Shown here piece by piece: positions 10,681 to 21,920 of a stretch of 64,000 nucleotides of DNA. The stretch lies in the NCBI GenBank assembly GCA_963675135.1, contig OY776131.1, positions 23,241,881 through 23,305,880 on the forward strand, given 5' to 3'. The stretch's first letter is position 1. Every line of letters begins with the position of its first letter. The notes beneath the pieces were generated by a model that was not told the DNA's origin, searched no databases, and worked only from the letters and a program-made list of their open reading frames with translations. The translations under genes were made by a program, and so were the position numbers. This DNA comes from Galeopsis tetrahit (lineage: Eukaryota > Streptophyta > Magnoliopsida > Lamiales > Lamiaceae).

Positions 10681-11760
10681 TCCAGAACCTCTTGCGTTTT
10701 CAGCACTCCCAGAGTTCTTAAGGATTTCTGGGCTGGACCTCCTCAAAATTTCTCGAAACAAAAAGGTTAAATAACAATTTGTACCAAGATTTAGTACGTG
10801 TTTTGTCAATATTCTAGTGCTCATTCAATAAAAGGTGTATTCTCGTGCGAATCTTTCCACATATACAATACGTCTCATATTTTCGCAACATATTGATTGA
10901 AACGATTAACATCCACGCTAAACTAAATAGATTTAAATCATTCTCCACAACATCTTAGTTAAGGAGTAGTCATTTATGCAAATCACAACATATAATAGTT
11001 TATCACGATTCTATCTATCACAGGTAAATTATTCTTCTCACTCAAATTCATCACATCGACGAGTCTCATTCAAGTATCAGATTGGTGTCAATCAATTAGC
11101 CAAGACAATGCATGCTACCTCATATATTACATTTTTCAACATAATAGTCAGAAATGACTGTTGATGCAAATATTATCACAATCACTTTTTATCAGACTGA
11201 ACACATGTTCTCATTATAGACTTATGTTTCTTATACAAGCTGATTTTCCAGAAGTGTTTAACACTAACTCATCAATCAAAAATGAATTCTCACGCAATAT
11301 TTCAATTTCGATTCACATAAAACGTGTAGACCTCCCTTAAGTTGCCAAGTATGCATCGGTTGAGTGCATCCATTCCCCCCTCTTTTTTGTGAAGCGAAAT
11401 TCTTCTTCTTTCGCCTAAAACATTGTTGTTCTTCCGCAAGCTTATATAATTAATTCTCAAAAGCAAGTCAAAGTAATGGAATGTCTTAGATTCTTGGGCT
11501 TGTTAAAAACAGAATTAACATCATATTCAGAAACGTGCATTTGCGATCAATAAACATTCTTAATTCAGGAAGTCATAATAACTTATCGTTTCATATCTTT
11601 GTTATCTCCTGCCCAAAAGTGAGAATCAAATCGAGGGCGTAATATGATAGTAGAACTCACCAATCATATCTTATCATATTTAAGACATATTCTCATGCTA
11701 GATTTACATTTCCTACACGAACTAGTTTTTCGGAAGTAATTGTGACTAGCTCATCAATCA
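10681..11760. other. LARD internal sequence, nothing recognised
   Basis: No gene recognised. Two stretches, around 11160-11420 and 11600-11880, share segments such as CATATTCTCATGCTAG / ACATGTTCTCATTATAG and AAGTAATTGTGACTAGCTC / AAGTGTTTAACACTAACTC, suggesting an old internal duplication. Confidence 0.45.
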
Positions 11761-12132
11761 TTAGTGCATTTTCAAGCAATATTTATGTGCATAAGAAGAG
11801 TAGAGATACCTCCCTCGAGCTTGCAAGCATGAACTGTCGGTCCTTTCATCCTCTGTAGAGTGAAATTCATCTTTCTGTGCATTCCTCTTTAATGATTGGT
11901 AGACTCCAAGAGTATGAAATCCTTGTGTTCTAGTCTGTAGAAGAATTTTAGTTCGTTCTAATGGAGCAACAACAGTTTTAGCAAAACCACCAACAACACC
12001 ACCAGCTATCAGCTCCTTTACATACACAGGAACCTTTACATACACAGGAACTGTATCTAAATACTTAGCAGAAGATTCATCTACAAATCCGGTTACATTT
12101 GATGACAGAGTAGATCCTTGTGAAGAACCCAT
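11761..12132 (-). pseudogene. Captured 5' fragment of a mitochondrial CoA-carrier-like gene
   Basis: A 123-codon frame starts with ATG at 12132. Residues about 29-85 match the N-terminus of mitochondrial carrier family proteins: a first membrane segment (ELIAGGVVGGFAKTVVAP, about 40-57), then the carrier signature PLERTK (57-62) and KILLQTRTQGFHTLGVYQSL. This wording is typical of the plant mitochondrial coenzyme A carriers. A complete carrier has about 330 residues and six membrane segments. Only the first is present, and the reading leaves the family after about residue 83, probably at an original exon end. An 18-bp tandem duplication repeats VPVYVK. The fragment is in the sense direction of the LARD, about 520 bp inside its primer site, so it was probably captured through RNA or recombination. 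No functional carrier can be made. Confidence 0.8.
12015..12050. repeat. 18-bp tandem duplication inside the carrier fragment
   Basis: CCTTTACATACACAGGAA occurs twice in a row and adds six residues (VPVYVK) in frame just before the first membrane segment. Confidence 0.85.
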
Positions 12133-12649
12133 CTCTCAAAACTATTATTAAATTTTTATCCATCCTGCAATTTGTAAAACTCCTTATCCCATCTATCTCT
12201 GGGGATAGAGAAGGAGAACACTTTCTGCTCAATAGGCAAGATCGATGGCCCGAGAACAAACTCTATGTTCACCATCCATGCAGGGAAATTCTTCTTTAAT
12301 TGTACAAAAATTCAATAGATATATTCAAGTAATAACATTGGTTCATTAACAACCATCCATGAAACTATGAAATGAAAGGATAAGTCCACCAAAATCACTC
12401 AACAAAACGCATCACTTAGTGATAGATCATCACAAAAGCAGCCAATTTTTTAGCAAGGTTTAGATTAACTCCTCACCCTATATAGATGATCAAATTACTA
12501 CTTACTGTACCTCATAACAGATTTAAATAGTTTTCTTAAATAAAGAAAAGTAGTTTCTAGTAGCAGTTAGATAGACCACCGAGAGATAATTACAACACCA
12601 TCAAGTATTAGAGATAAGATAATTTTCAATTCAAAAGTCAAATACACAA
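12133..12649 (-). other. LARD 5' leader between primer site and captured fragment
   Basis: Non-coding leader on the minus strand. Directly upstream of the carrier ATG is a minus-strand TTGCAG|G, resembling a 3' splice site, so part of the leader may also derive from the captured gene's 5' UTR or first intron. Otherwise nothing recognised. Confidence 0.4.
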
Positions 12650-12667
12650 TTCCCACAGACGGCGCCA
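12650..12667 (-). other. LARD primer binding site
   Basis: Minus strand TGGCGCCGTCTGTGGGAA, two bases inside the 5' LTR end. TGGCGCC-type primer sites are complementary to the 3' end of a non-Met tRNA (tRNA-Arg in my recollection of Tat/Retand elements). The site sets the element's orientation. Confidence 0.8.
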
Positions 12668-12669
12668 GT

Positions 12670-13376
12670 TGATGCGTCGAAAAAGAACGCTTACGGATGT
12701 CAATCGTTCCTTTGCGAGCACTGCTAATCACGAGTTTGAATCGTCCGTTTATCCTTGACAATCTTCTCGTAAATCTCCCCGAGAATCCAAGAATGACCTG
12801 CAAAAGTACGCCGGAAGGGGGCTCCGGCGTAGAAACTCCGACGCTCAAGTCAGAATCGATCGTAGGAGAAATCAAAGAGGAATTCCCCTGTATATCTAGG
12901 GAGATTCCGGCGAATATAGTGGTGTTTCTTCTCAATTCAGTGTATATTTCTTATCAGAGTGTATATTGTGTAAAACGTGAATAAGAATGTAAATATAACC
13001 TGTTTATATACCTGGTCCCTCTTCCTTGGATAGAGGAAGACTCTTTCTTCCTATATTTGCTCACATTTCCCTACAAATCCGGGCCAACTCCCTAAAGACT
13101 CGGCTCCACTCTCTCTCTCTCTGGACTGACTTCTTCTCTTGACTTAGTTAAGAAGGAATAATCCATACTACGCATTCCCCTTTGGGCCAAATCCTTGGGC
13201 CCAAAGGATATTATCCTTCCAATGTGGGCCAAAGGCCCAACCAATCTTATTTCTCTTTAGAAGTCCAGGGGTGTATTAATCCAATCCTTCAAGCTTATTG
13301 ACCTAATTGAGATTACTATAATTCATCCCGTTTCCACGTGTCGACTTTTCCAGGAGAGACATATTTATCTACATCA
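12670..13376 (-). repeat. LARD 5' LTR (right copy), 707 bp
   Basis: Near-identical partner of 5749-6455. The TATA box on the minus strand is at plus 13003-13010. As the upstream LTR, this copy would carry the active promoter. Followed by the target duplication ACATG at 13377-13381. Confidence 0.92.
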
Positions 13377-13381
13377 ACATG

Positions 13382-14874
13382 AATTAATTATGTATACATA
13401 TGATAATATTTAAGTTATTATTTCCTTATTGATTTTTTTTTTCACACGTATTAAGGTATTTAATTATGCACACGTACTATATATGAATATGTGAGTAATC
13501 TTTCCTTTAGATTATATGTTAAAAATATTAATTATTCAAAATCTATTTAATTATTTGCTTTCCATATTTTTCTGTATCATTCTCAAATCTTGATCACTCT
13601 TATTCACGTAAGTTTTAAATTATATTTATCTCTCAATCTTAAAATATATATATTAGTATATTATAGAATAGATACGAATTCCAAATTTTCTCTAACAAGC
13701 CCATATAATTTTCTAATAAACCATTTTCATATGAAAACCAATTTAAAAATCAGTCACATACTTACTTTCAAATTATGTCGTCACTTTTCCCTTACTAATA
13801 CTATTATAGATTTCTTTATTTAATTATACTATACAATAAGATTTAATACGCAAGAGATAACTATAAAATTTCCGCAAACAAATATTTTAAATAAATCAAA
13901 TCTTGAGATTTTTATAATAAATTCAAATCCCCAACAATTCTTACAAAGAAATCTATTTTCTCCCCTATAAATAGAGAACCATATTCACAAAAATAAATAC
14001 ACATAAAAATATTTTCACAAAACAATTCTAGTTTTATTTCTTTTACTCCCGATTCATGGAAGTCAACACCATCAAGGATTAAAATTATTTTCATTGCATC
14101 CACAACATAAAATCGAGGTTGAGTTTTCTTACTTACATATTCACTTTGTCACCTTTAAATGTTATTTGTGAATTTAATTGTTGCTTAGCTACATGATCCT
14201 ATTTTTATGATTATTATGGGTTATTTCGACGGAAAAGTCGTTATAGCTAGCGGGGACTACGGTCTGGGATGGTAAGATCCTTGGGGGCAACTCCACCGTA
14301 TACAGATTGGCCAATTCAATTGGTCAATATATGGAAGACTTATGTACGCATGTTTGTGAGTTTAAGATTTTATTTGCATTGATATTTAACTGTGACAAAG
14401 GGGATCCCACTGAACTAGTTGTTTTGCTCACCCCAATCATATTAACTTTTTACAGATTCACATGATTAAAAGAGTTGCGTTGGAGTTTTACAGATTCACA
14501 TGATTAAAAGAGTTGCGTTGGAGCGATGGTGTCAGGTAATTAATTATTATTTTAAAACTGAGATTTAATTAGTTCATATGTTATTTAAAGTATTTCTTTT
14601 AGATAAAAAGTCACATTTTTTTTTTGTTGTATTAAAAATTGTGTTTATCTTTAAAGTAAATTGATTTATTTTAAGTGATTGATGTTAAGTTTTTAAAATT
14701 GTCATTTGTTATAATATTACTTTAGCTGTAAATATTTTTATAAATTAATAAATTTAATCTACATCTGTATTTCAATGCTTTTGAAAATCAAGATAAGATA
14801 TTATTTTATTTAGTTGACCTTCAAATAGTAGAAGCATGGTGTTTTCATCTAGGCCCTAAAATTGGGATGTGATA
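13382..14874 (+). mobile_element. Remainder of the Tekay-like LTR split by the LARD
   Basis: Continues the LTR begun at 5603. It has a TATA box (CCCTATAAATAGAGAA at about 13964), a GC-richer block typical of this LTR class (about 14220-14300), TTTTGCTCACCCC near 14422, and an end reading GGGATGTGATA, roughly the inverted complement of the starting TATAACACCC. Combined LTR length without the insertion is about 1.64 kb. The small frames in it (for example 13590-13823) are not coding. The right end is inferred from the inverted terminal motif only. Confidence 0.45.
14448..14523. repeat. 38-bp perfect tandem duplication
   Basis: TTTTACAGATTCACATGATT followed by AAAAGAGTTGCGTTGGAG occurs twice without mismatch (14448-14485, 14486-14523) in the distal part of the Tekay-like LTR. 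Confidence 0.85.
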
Positions 14875-15081
14875 TATGATGCTGAAGCAAGTTTATTTGG
14901 GTTTGTTGATTATGATACAAGAGAGATGGGCTAAGAGTTGGGGTACTACGGTGGTTTGTAGAAGATTTGTAAAAGTTTAAATTGGAACGAGTTGAAGGGA
15001 AGATCCATCAAGCGTGTTCAGAAAGTTTGCTCACAATGCATCTATTCCTACTATTAAGGAATAATTGTTTTTCGAAGCTCC

Positions 15082-15086
15082 CCTTC
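15082..15086. repeat. Left target duplication CCTTC of element A
   Basis: CCTTC precedes the 5' LTR and is repeated at 45742-45746 after the 3' LTR 30.6 kb away. This proves that the two LTRs belong to one insertion. The 207 bp between 14875 and 15081 show nothing recognisable. Confidence 0.9.
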
Positions 15087-15935
15087 TGTTGATGTTGAAT
15101 ACTTGGTGATGTTATCGAAGATGTTATCACACAAGGTTGCGACATCTTAATTCGACCTTTCTTATTTTTCCTAAGTCTAAATTCTATTTTCTAGCTAATG
15201 TTGCTTTGGATGTTGTAACATCGCAGGTTGAAGATCTAGAATATACTACACGGTTCCAGACTGGAAGGTTCTGAAAGGTTGCAGAATTATGTAGATCATG
15301 CGGTTGCTTTGAAAAACGTCCAGAACTGGCTGGAAGAACCTAGAAGGCGGTTGGGAGAAAAAGAAGGAATGAGATCCTACATTTTAGGAGATCATGGATG
15401 AAGGTTCTAGGCTCCATTTCCACGCCTATAAATACACTAGAACCGTGTTCATCATCATCAAACGAACAAAGTGTCATTCTTTAAGTTCTAAACTAGCGTT
15501 CATCCTGTTAGAAATTAATTGTCATTGACATGATCTTGTCGCTGTACCGAAGAATACAAACTTTCTGTACAACATAGACTTTTCTATACTTCTTTGACAG
15601 ATAGATCATAGAGTTAGATTAGTTTTTGGTAGTGTAATTTTTACACTTAAGCCACATTTAGACTAGACACATTATCGAGTCTTATTTCCGTTTTGAATAT
15701 TTGTTCACACACCATTTGTATTCACATATTAATTAGTGAAAGTTTAGCCATGAGACTCACGCATAGATTTTAAATTAAAATATATGTAAAAGTTATTTAT
15801 GTGTCTTTGTGTTTTCATTCTTTAAAGTCTTCCGCTATTCGTATTCTAATATTCTGTAATCGGGTCAGTGTTGCATTGAGTGTTCTAACATTTAGTGTAG
15901 CATCAGTCTTGTTTTACTTAACACGCACACTTTCA
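15087..15935 (+). repeat. Element A 5' LTR, 849 bp
   Basis: Begins TGTTGATGTTGAATAC and ends CACACTTTCA. TATA box TATAAATA at 15427-15434. About 4.7% different from the 3' copy by eye, including a 3-bp CAT indel. Confidence 0.92.
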
Positions 15936-15937
15936 GT

Positions 15938-15950
15938 TGGTACCAGAGCC
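15938..15950 (+). other. Element A primer binding site
   Basis: TGGTACCAGAGCC, two bases after the LTR. It matches the initiator-tRNA-Met complement TGGTATCAGAGC with one substitution. Confidence 0.85.
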
Positions 15951-16024
15951 AAAACTCGACGTCACTAGGTTTAGATCCTTATTTTTAATTAGTGTGTTTT
16001 AGTATTTAGTGTGTCTTTGCAACA

Positions 16025-16530
16025 ATGGAAACACATCACATCTCTACAACACTTAGGCCACCCGTTTTAAATGGTACAAATTATGCATATTGGAAACTTA
16101 AGATGCGCATGTATTTCAAGTCTATTGATGAACGTGCATGGAGGATAGTACTTACAGGTTGGGATGCACCAACAACTCTAGTAGATGAAGACAATGAAGT
16201 TCAACTCAAGAAGGAAGTTGATTGGACGGCTGACGAGATAACAACAACATGGTTTAATTCTAAAGTTTTAAATGCTATTTTTACTTCTGTTGATATTTCT
16301 ATGTTTAAAATCATTTCTAATTGTTCAACTTCTAAAGAAACTTGGGATAGATTACAAGAGCATTGTGAAGGTTCGAATAGTGTTCGAAAAACAAAACTTC
16401 GAATGCTAGGGACTAAATTTGAGAATCTCCGAATGAAGGAAGATGAGACCATATCATCTTATAACGAACGTTTAAGTGAGATTGTTAATGAATCACATTC
16501 TCTTGGTGATCCTATTTCAAATGTGAGAGT
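16025..16530 (+). pseudogene. gag: Element A gag, N-terminal part
   Basis: Starts with ATG at 16025 (METHHISTTLRPPVLNGTNY). It shows the plant copia capsid pattern: 'NGTNYAYWKLKMRMYFKSID' at about 18-37, 'ETWDRLQEHCEGS' near 116-128, then 'KLRMLGTKFENLRMKEDETI' and 'YNERLSEIVNESHSLGDPIS'. Gag forms the virus-like particle that packages retrotransposon RNA. The frame is cut at 16530 by insertion of element B, and the next residues of the apparent ORF (to 16591) come from B's LTR. The interrupted sequence resumes in register at 31878. Confidence 0.88.
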
Positions 16531-18235
16531 TGTTGGGAATAAAATGAGTTTTGATTATGATACCAAAACCCCCTTAAGACATGCCAACTAGTCAAGACAG
16601 ATTGCATGAACATGTTTCAGGACTGTTGGAACATGAGGTATAAGGCAAGTAGAGAAGCTGAAGTGTTAGGCAGCTCTTAAAATTATAGATGCACTAGTTG
16701 AGGGGGAACACATACTTAAAAGTTTATTTCTGTTCCAAGTCCCCTCAAGGCTCAATTTTGGATTGACCCCAAGTCTGCTGAAGGACAAGTATGCTGATCA
16801 AGTATAACCAGAATGGAACAACCTGTCTGAAGACCAACTAAGTGGATTAGATCTTGAAGATCAAGTCTACCACATGGATATCAAAGTTCATAAGAGTTGT
16901 CCAACATTATTGCCTCAGCACTAATGAACCAGAACAAGCTTTGGAACTCAAGGCCAACTATGCTGAAGAGGTCAAGTCCACTAATCCAAACCATGAATGA
17001 TCAAAGAACTATTCCTAGGAGTCATGGAAAGAGAATGAGCCAAGTCATCTGAAGAGAGCATGCCAACCTTGCTGATAAGCAAGTCTACTGATAGTGATAA
17101 GCAGAGTTGTCCAAGAGATGAGGAATGTTGTCCTTATCATGGGACTAATCATCAGAAGCCATGTCCATGATTGATCAAGTGAATCTTGAAGTCAGACATT
17201 GGGAAAAGTGCTGCAGAATGAAGACAAAGTGTTAACAGCCGTTTATTTCCCAAATGAGGACATGTCACTATCAAGAATCTGTCTTCCAGCTTGAAGAGCT
17301 CAAGGAAGACATTTATAGACATTTGGGGCTGCCTCTCCAACGGGTAAATCCTCAAATTTGTCTATAAATACAGAAGTATGAAGACCATTTGAAGCATCCA
17401 CTATCCATCCAACTACCAATCTACTCTGAAGCTTCAAAGTCCTCAAAAGACATTCTTAGTCTTCAAACACTTCATCTAAGCTAAACCTCATTGTATATCC
17501 ATACAAAGCTTAGAGAGATATCCTATCCTTATACACTGATCTTCATTGTAAAGGATATCTCATTAGTTGGAACCTTACTTCAACCCTTATACCTTTCAAG
17601 TGAGAAAGTGAGAAGGTTGTAGTAGTAGAAGTGGAAGGAGCTGACTGTTGAGAGAAGAACAGTTCAGTTCTGAGTTGAGAAAGGGTACTAGGACTCTTGA
17701 CACCCTAGGGATCAATTCACCAAGGAGTGGTGTTATTGATCAAGTGCACCTTGGCACTATAAAACAAGTTAATTCCAAGAGTGAAGGAATTATCCTGTTA
17801 AATCAGGGAAAGTGGATGTAGGAGCTTGAGTCTCTGAACCACTATAAACTCTTGTGTTGATTTACTTTCAAGTACTTTCATACATTCAACACTGCACACA
17901 AAACTGATCTTTCAAAGGACATATACTCAAGACTGTGCAAACCTGAATTGGACAAGTTCCCTGAAAAACTGGATATTTGACTAAGTGATTTCAGAATTTA
18001 AAGGAGTTTAAACTAAAGGGCCAACCACTAATTCCGCACTTATAACTCACTTAGATAGTCATTCAACTAAGTACTCAATAGTACTTAGTAGCTTGGTTAT
18101 CTTTAAGAAGTTATTCATCTCAGCAGAGTTGTCCAGGACAACCTTGCTAGAGTCCTACTTGGTTAAGTTTGAAAAGAATTGCATACAAGTGTATTCCCCC
18201 CATACACTTGTTATATACTCATTTCAGGACCAACA
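16531..18235 (+). repeat. Element B 5' LTR, 1705 bp
   Basis: Begins TGTTGGGAATAAAATGAG and ends CAGGACCAACA. TATA box TATAAATA at 17363-17370. Small minus-strand frames inside are repeated in the other LTR and are not genes. Confidence 0.92.
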
Positions 18236-18237
18236 AG

Positions 18238-18251
18238 TAGTATCAGAGCAG
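18238..18251 (+). other. Element B primer binding site
   Basis: TAGTATCAGAGCAG, one base different from the tRNA-Met complement TGGTATCAGAGC. The same G-to-A change would weaken primer pairing. Confidence 0.8.
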
Positions 18252-18376
18252 GGGTTCAAATACCACTGCTTCTGAAAATCCATCTTGATTTTCAAAATCA
18301 CATATTTGGTGTGGTTACTGAACTGATCTATCTGAAATCCTATTGATTGTTGACTAACCTTTGTATTTTCTAAGTT

Positions 18377-20083
18377 TTGGCCAACAACAACAATGCTGTT
18401 CCTCCTCCAGCCGTTCAAGGACTGGACAACATGGCCACAAATCCAGTCAACCACATCTCACATCATAAATTTCCCATGTTCTCAATTGACAATTATGATT
18501 TCTGGAAAATCAGAATGAGAGCTCATCTTGTATCTCTACACACTGACATGCTGAGAGTGATCACAAGAGGACCCTTTGTGTTCACTCAAGTCAACCCCAG
18601 AATCACTGAAGCTCAAAGAGCTGACACAAGGGAAATGATCCCTAAGGATGAAGATGACTTCACTTCTGATGAAAAGAGGAAAGATAATCTGAATTATCTA
18701 GCCATGAATACCCTATATCAAACCATTCCAGATGCAATCATGGGAAGGGTCTACCACTGTACAACTGCCAAAGAAATTTGGGATACTCTTGCAGAAATGT
18801 GTGAGGGTACTGAAAAGATCAAGGAGAACAAGCTCCAAGTGGCAGTGCAAAAGTTTGAACAATTCACAATGAATTCAGAAGAATCCATTGACAAGTTTGC
18901 TGGTAGATTCACAGATGTGATGAATGAAATCAACTCCTTGGGCAAGGTGTACTCCAAGAGAGAAGTTGGATTAAAGATCTTGAGAAGTCTCACTCAAAAG
19001 TGGGATGTTTATGCTGTGATGATGCAAAACACCAAGGATCTCTCCACCATGCCCATGCAACAAATCTTCTCTGAACTCAAAGCCTATGAGTTTGATCTCA
19101 ACAGAAGAAAGCCTGTTGAGGAACCTTCATTACCAACCAAAGGAGTGGCTTTCAAAGCCAAAGATGCTGAACCTGAAATGCAGTCCACTCCTAGATCATC
19201 AAAGACAGTCTCAAAGGCTGAAATGAAGGAAGAACTAGCCTTGATGGCTAGAAGGTTTGACAAGCTGAATTAAAGGTTTGGTAGATACAAGAAGTTCTAC
19301 CAAAACAACAAATTCAGGAGAAGGTACAACTCTCTTGAAGCTCAGGCTGAGGTAAAAAAGCCTGAAGAGAAAAGATCAGAGGACAAGTACTCTAATAGGA
19401 GAAGGTCCAGCAGAGCTGAGCCTTCATCATCTAGAAGAAGAGATGAGCCTAAGAAAGATGATGATGAAGACCTTTGCTACAACTGTAAGAAGAAAGGGCA
19501 CTTCCAGTATGACTGCCCTGAACTCAACTCTAAGGAGAGAAGAGAGAGGCAAGCTAAGAGAGACAAAAAATTCACCAATAGGAAAGCTATGATGGCTGGT
19601 GATGAGTCTGACTCTGCTGAAAGCTTCAACTCTTCTGATGGACTGTTCTCAAACAGTGAAGATGATGATGATGTGTGCAACATGGCCATTGAGGATGATG
19701 AGGTATCCTCCACTTCTAGCACACCATCATTCATTTCACAAAACACAAGTGAAGTCAAATTGAAACTTTCCTTTGGAAAGTTGATGGAAAATTTCACTAT
19801 GCTACAAGAATTTCATGATAATTGTGTGAGAGAAAATGAAAGGCTTTCAATTGAACTTTCAAAACCTGCTGAGACATTAGTTGATGTCAAATCTACTGAG
19901 TTGTATCAACAAGTCTTGAGAGAGCTTGAGGAAGCAAATCTCAGGATAGTTGACCAACAAAAGGAGATTGATGATCAACTACTTTCTCAGAAGAGAAAAG
20001 ACTTTTACTTAAAATTCTTCAAGCAAAATTTGAAAACCTCTCACATGAATATGATATTCTTAAATCAAGTGAAGAGAGCCTGA
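18377..20083 (+). pseudogene. gag: Element B gag with zinc knuckle and coiled coil
   Basis: The reading begins at TTG 18377 (then ANNNNAVPPP). The expected ATG seems to have mutated, and the next in-frame ATG is at about 18431. Capsid-like region: 'FPMFSIDNYDFWKIRMRAHL' then 'TAKEIWDTLAEMCEGTEKIK' and 'SIDKFAGRFTDVMNEINSLG'. A TAA at 19271-19273 breaks the frame. Beyond it lie a basic region and the nucleocapsid zinc knuckle CYNCKKKGHFQYDC (19475-19515, CX2CX4HX4C). An acidic, Ser-rich stretch and a coiled coil (about 19760-20010) follow. A frameshift around 20020-20080 moves the reading to the frame used from 20092. The coiled-coil extension is known in Sirevirus gags and is absent from related element C. 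Confidence 0.88.
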
Positions 20084-20091
20084 AATTAAAG

Positions 20092-20830
20092 ATGTCTGCT
20101 TTGAAGAAATCCTCTAGGGCAATAGAGGAAATTCAAAGTTATCAAAGACCTATGGCTCAAAGAAGTGGATTAGGTTTTGATCCATTTGAATCTTCACCTT
20201 GTCTTAGTGTTGCTTCAACAAGTAACACTAAGAGAATCTTTGTTAAGTCAGTGGCTCAACAAGCTGAAAAAGAAATAATTCAGCCACTGAACAAAGGAAA
20301 GGGCAAGATGTATGAATTGCCAACTCAAGTACTTAAGGAGACTAGGCCCAAACCTAAGGAAAAGGCCAAAGTCCCTGAGTATAAGAGGAATGTTGGTCAG
20401 CAGAGTAGACCCATTGGAAGGGCAACTCTCCTGAACAATGTTCAGAGGAGTTATCCAAGGTATGACCAGCCTAGGCTAACTCTACTGAGGAAGCCTCAGC
20501 TGAACAGACCTAAGGACAACTATCCTCAAAGGCAAAATAAAATGAGACAACCAAAACCCTTCATGCCAAAGGGTAATGGTCATAAAAATGCCTTTCCTCA
20601 AAGATTCCCTCAAGTAGCACAAAGAACTCATAAGTCCAGGAGATTTGACAACTCTCCTGAAACAACTTAGCCACCTTAAATCAATCAGGGTTTAGACAGT
20701 GTATGTTGATGCTAGAGGAAAACAACTTAGCCACCTTGAATCAATCAGGGTAATTAGGCAAGTTTGGGTTCCTAAAGGTACAGCTAACCTCTCAGGACCC
20801 AAAACTCAAAGGGTACCTAAACCTATCTAA
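20092..20830 (+). pseudogene. Element B gag C-terminal tail and linker to protease
   Basis: Continuation of the gag-pol polyprotein in another frame, rich in K, P, R and Q (for example MRQPKPFMPKGNGHKNAFPQ), ending at TAG near 20670. Remnant coding continues through about 20830 with RQVWVPKGTANLSGPK. The VWVPKG motif just before protease is characteristic of Sirevirus polyproteins. No enzymatic motif lies in this part. Confidence 0.7.
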
Positions 20831-21920
20831 TTGCAGGTACCTATGGGCCACAAGAAGATGAGGAGTATGAGTAAAAAGCCAGCATGGTACCTTGACAGTG
20901 GATGCTCAAGGCACATGACTGGAAACAAAGACCTCCTCACTAATTTCATTGAAAAAAGAAGGCCCAAATGTCACTTTTGGAGACAGTTCACAAGCTACAA
21001 CAAAAGGTTATGGTACCTTGATAATTGGTAATATCAAGGTATCCAATGTGTCTTATGTGGCTGGTCTCAAATATAACCTCCTAAGTATAAGTCAGTTCTG
21101 TGATAAAGGTTTTATTGTTGAGTTCTCAAGTGGAAAATGCTTAATCAAAGATAAAACTCAACAAACTCTACTGACTGGTACTAGGAAGGGAAATGTGTAT
21201 TTTGTAGACTGGGACAAGTCTACTGATGCTGCATGTTTCATTGCTAAGAGCTCTAGCGAACAAAGTTGGTTATGGCATAAAAGGCTAAACCATCTGAACT
21301 TTAAGTCAATGAACAAACTTGCTAGAAATGCATTAGTAAAAGGACTACCTAATGAGGTTTGTATTAAAGAACATGTGTGTAAACCATGTCAAGAAGGAAA
21401 ACAGATTAAAGCCTCATTCAAAGGAAAACCAGTCATTTCTACTGAAAGGGTACTTGAACTGTTACATATGGACTTATTTGGACCAATTACCCCAGCAAGC
21501 ATAAATGGTAGAAAATACACTTTGGTAGTAGTTGATGACTTCTCTAGGTTCACATGGGTAGTATTTCTCCTTAATAAGAAGGAAACTCAAGTCAAACTCC
21601 CTGAACTTCTAAAGAGATTGTCAAATGAGAAAAACCTTAGCATTATCAAGATAAGATCTGATAAAGGCACCGAGTTCATAAATTCATACATCAATGAGTA
21701 TTGCACACTAAATGGGATAGCTCATGAAACCTCAACAGCTAGAACTCCTCAGCAGAACGGAGTTGCAGAAAGAAGAAATAGAACTTTAAAAGAAGCTGCT
21801 AGAACCTTAATTGCTGATTCTAATCTCCCTAAGAGGTTTTGGGCTGAAGCAATAAACATTGCATGTCATACTCAGAATAGAATGTTTGATAACCAAGGGG
21901 CAAGGAAAAACCCTCTATGA
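20831..21920 (+). pseudogene. pol: Element B protease and integrase
   Basis: Aspartic protease motif WYLDSGCSRHMTG at 20885. A frameshift near 20950 shifts the reading. The following frame carries the 'YNLLSISQFCDKG' region, the integrase HHCC zinc finger (H..LNHLNF...C..C, ending KPCQEGKQ), and the DDE core: D in LHMDLFGPI, D in IRSDKGTEF and E in QQNGVAERR. Protease would cut the polyprotein and integrase would insert the cDNA. Another frameshift at about 21890-21900 ends the frame shortly after 'HTQNRMFDNQG'. Catalytic residues are all still present. Confidence 0.9.

Larger units (their letters stand above)
5749..13376 (-). mobile_element. Large non-autonomous LTR retrotransposon (LARD-like), minus strand
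   Basis: A complete element bounded by two 707-bp LTRs that differ at only about six positions. Both LTR ends are TG...CA, and a perfect 5-bp target duplication ACATG flanks it. The primer site and polypurine tract show that it reads right to left. It has no recognisable gag, protease, reverse transcriptase or integrase. The inside holds a captured mitochondrial-carrier fragment near the primer site, a possible pol relic, a 35-bp tandem array and a 19/20-bp minisatellite. It must have been mobilised by proteins of another element. The primer site resembles those I associate with the Tat clade of Ty3/gypsy. Low LTR divergence indicates recent insertion. Confidence 0.85.
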
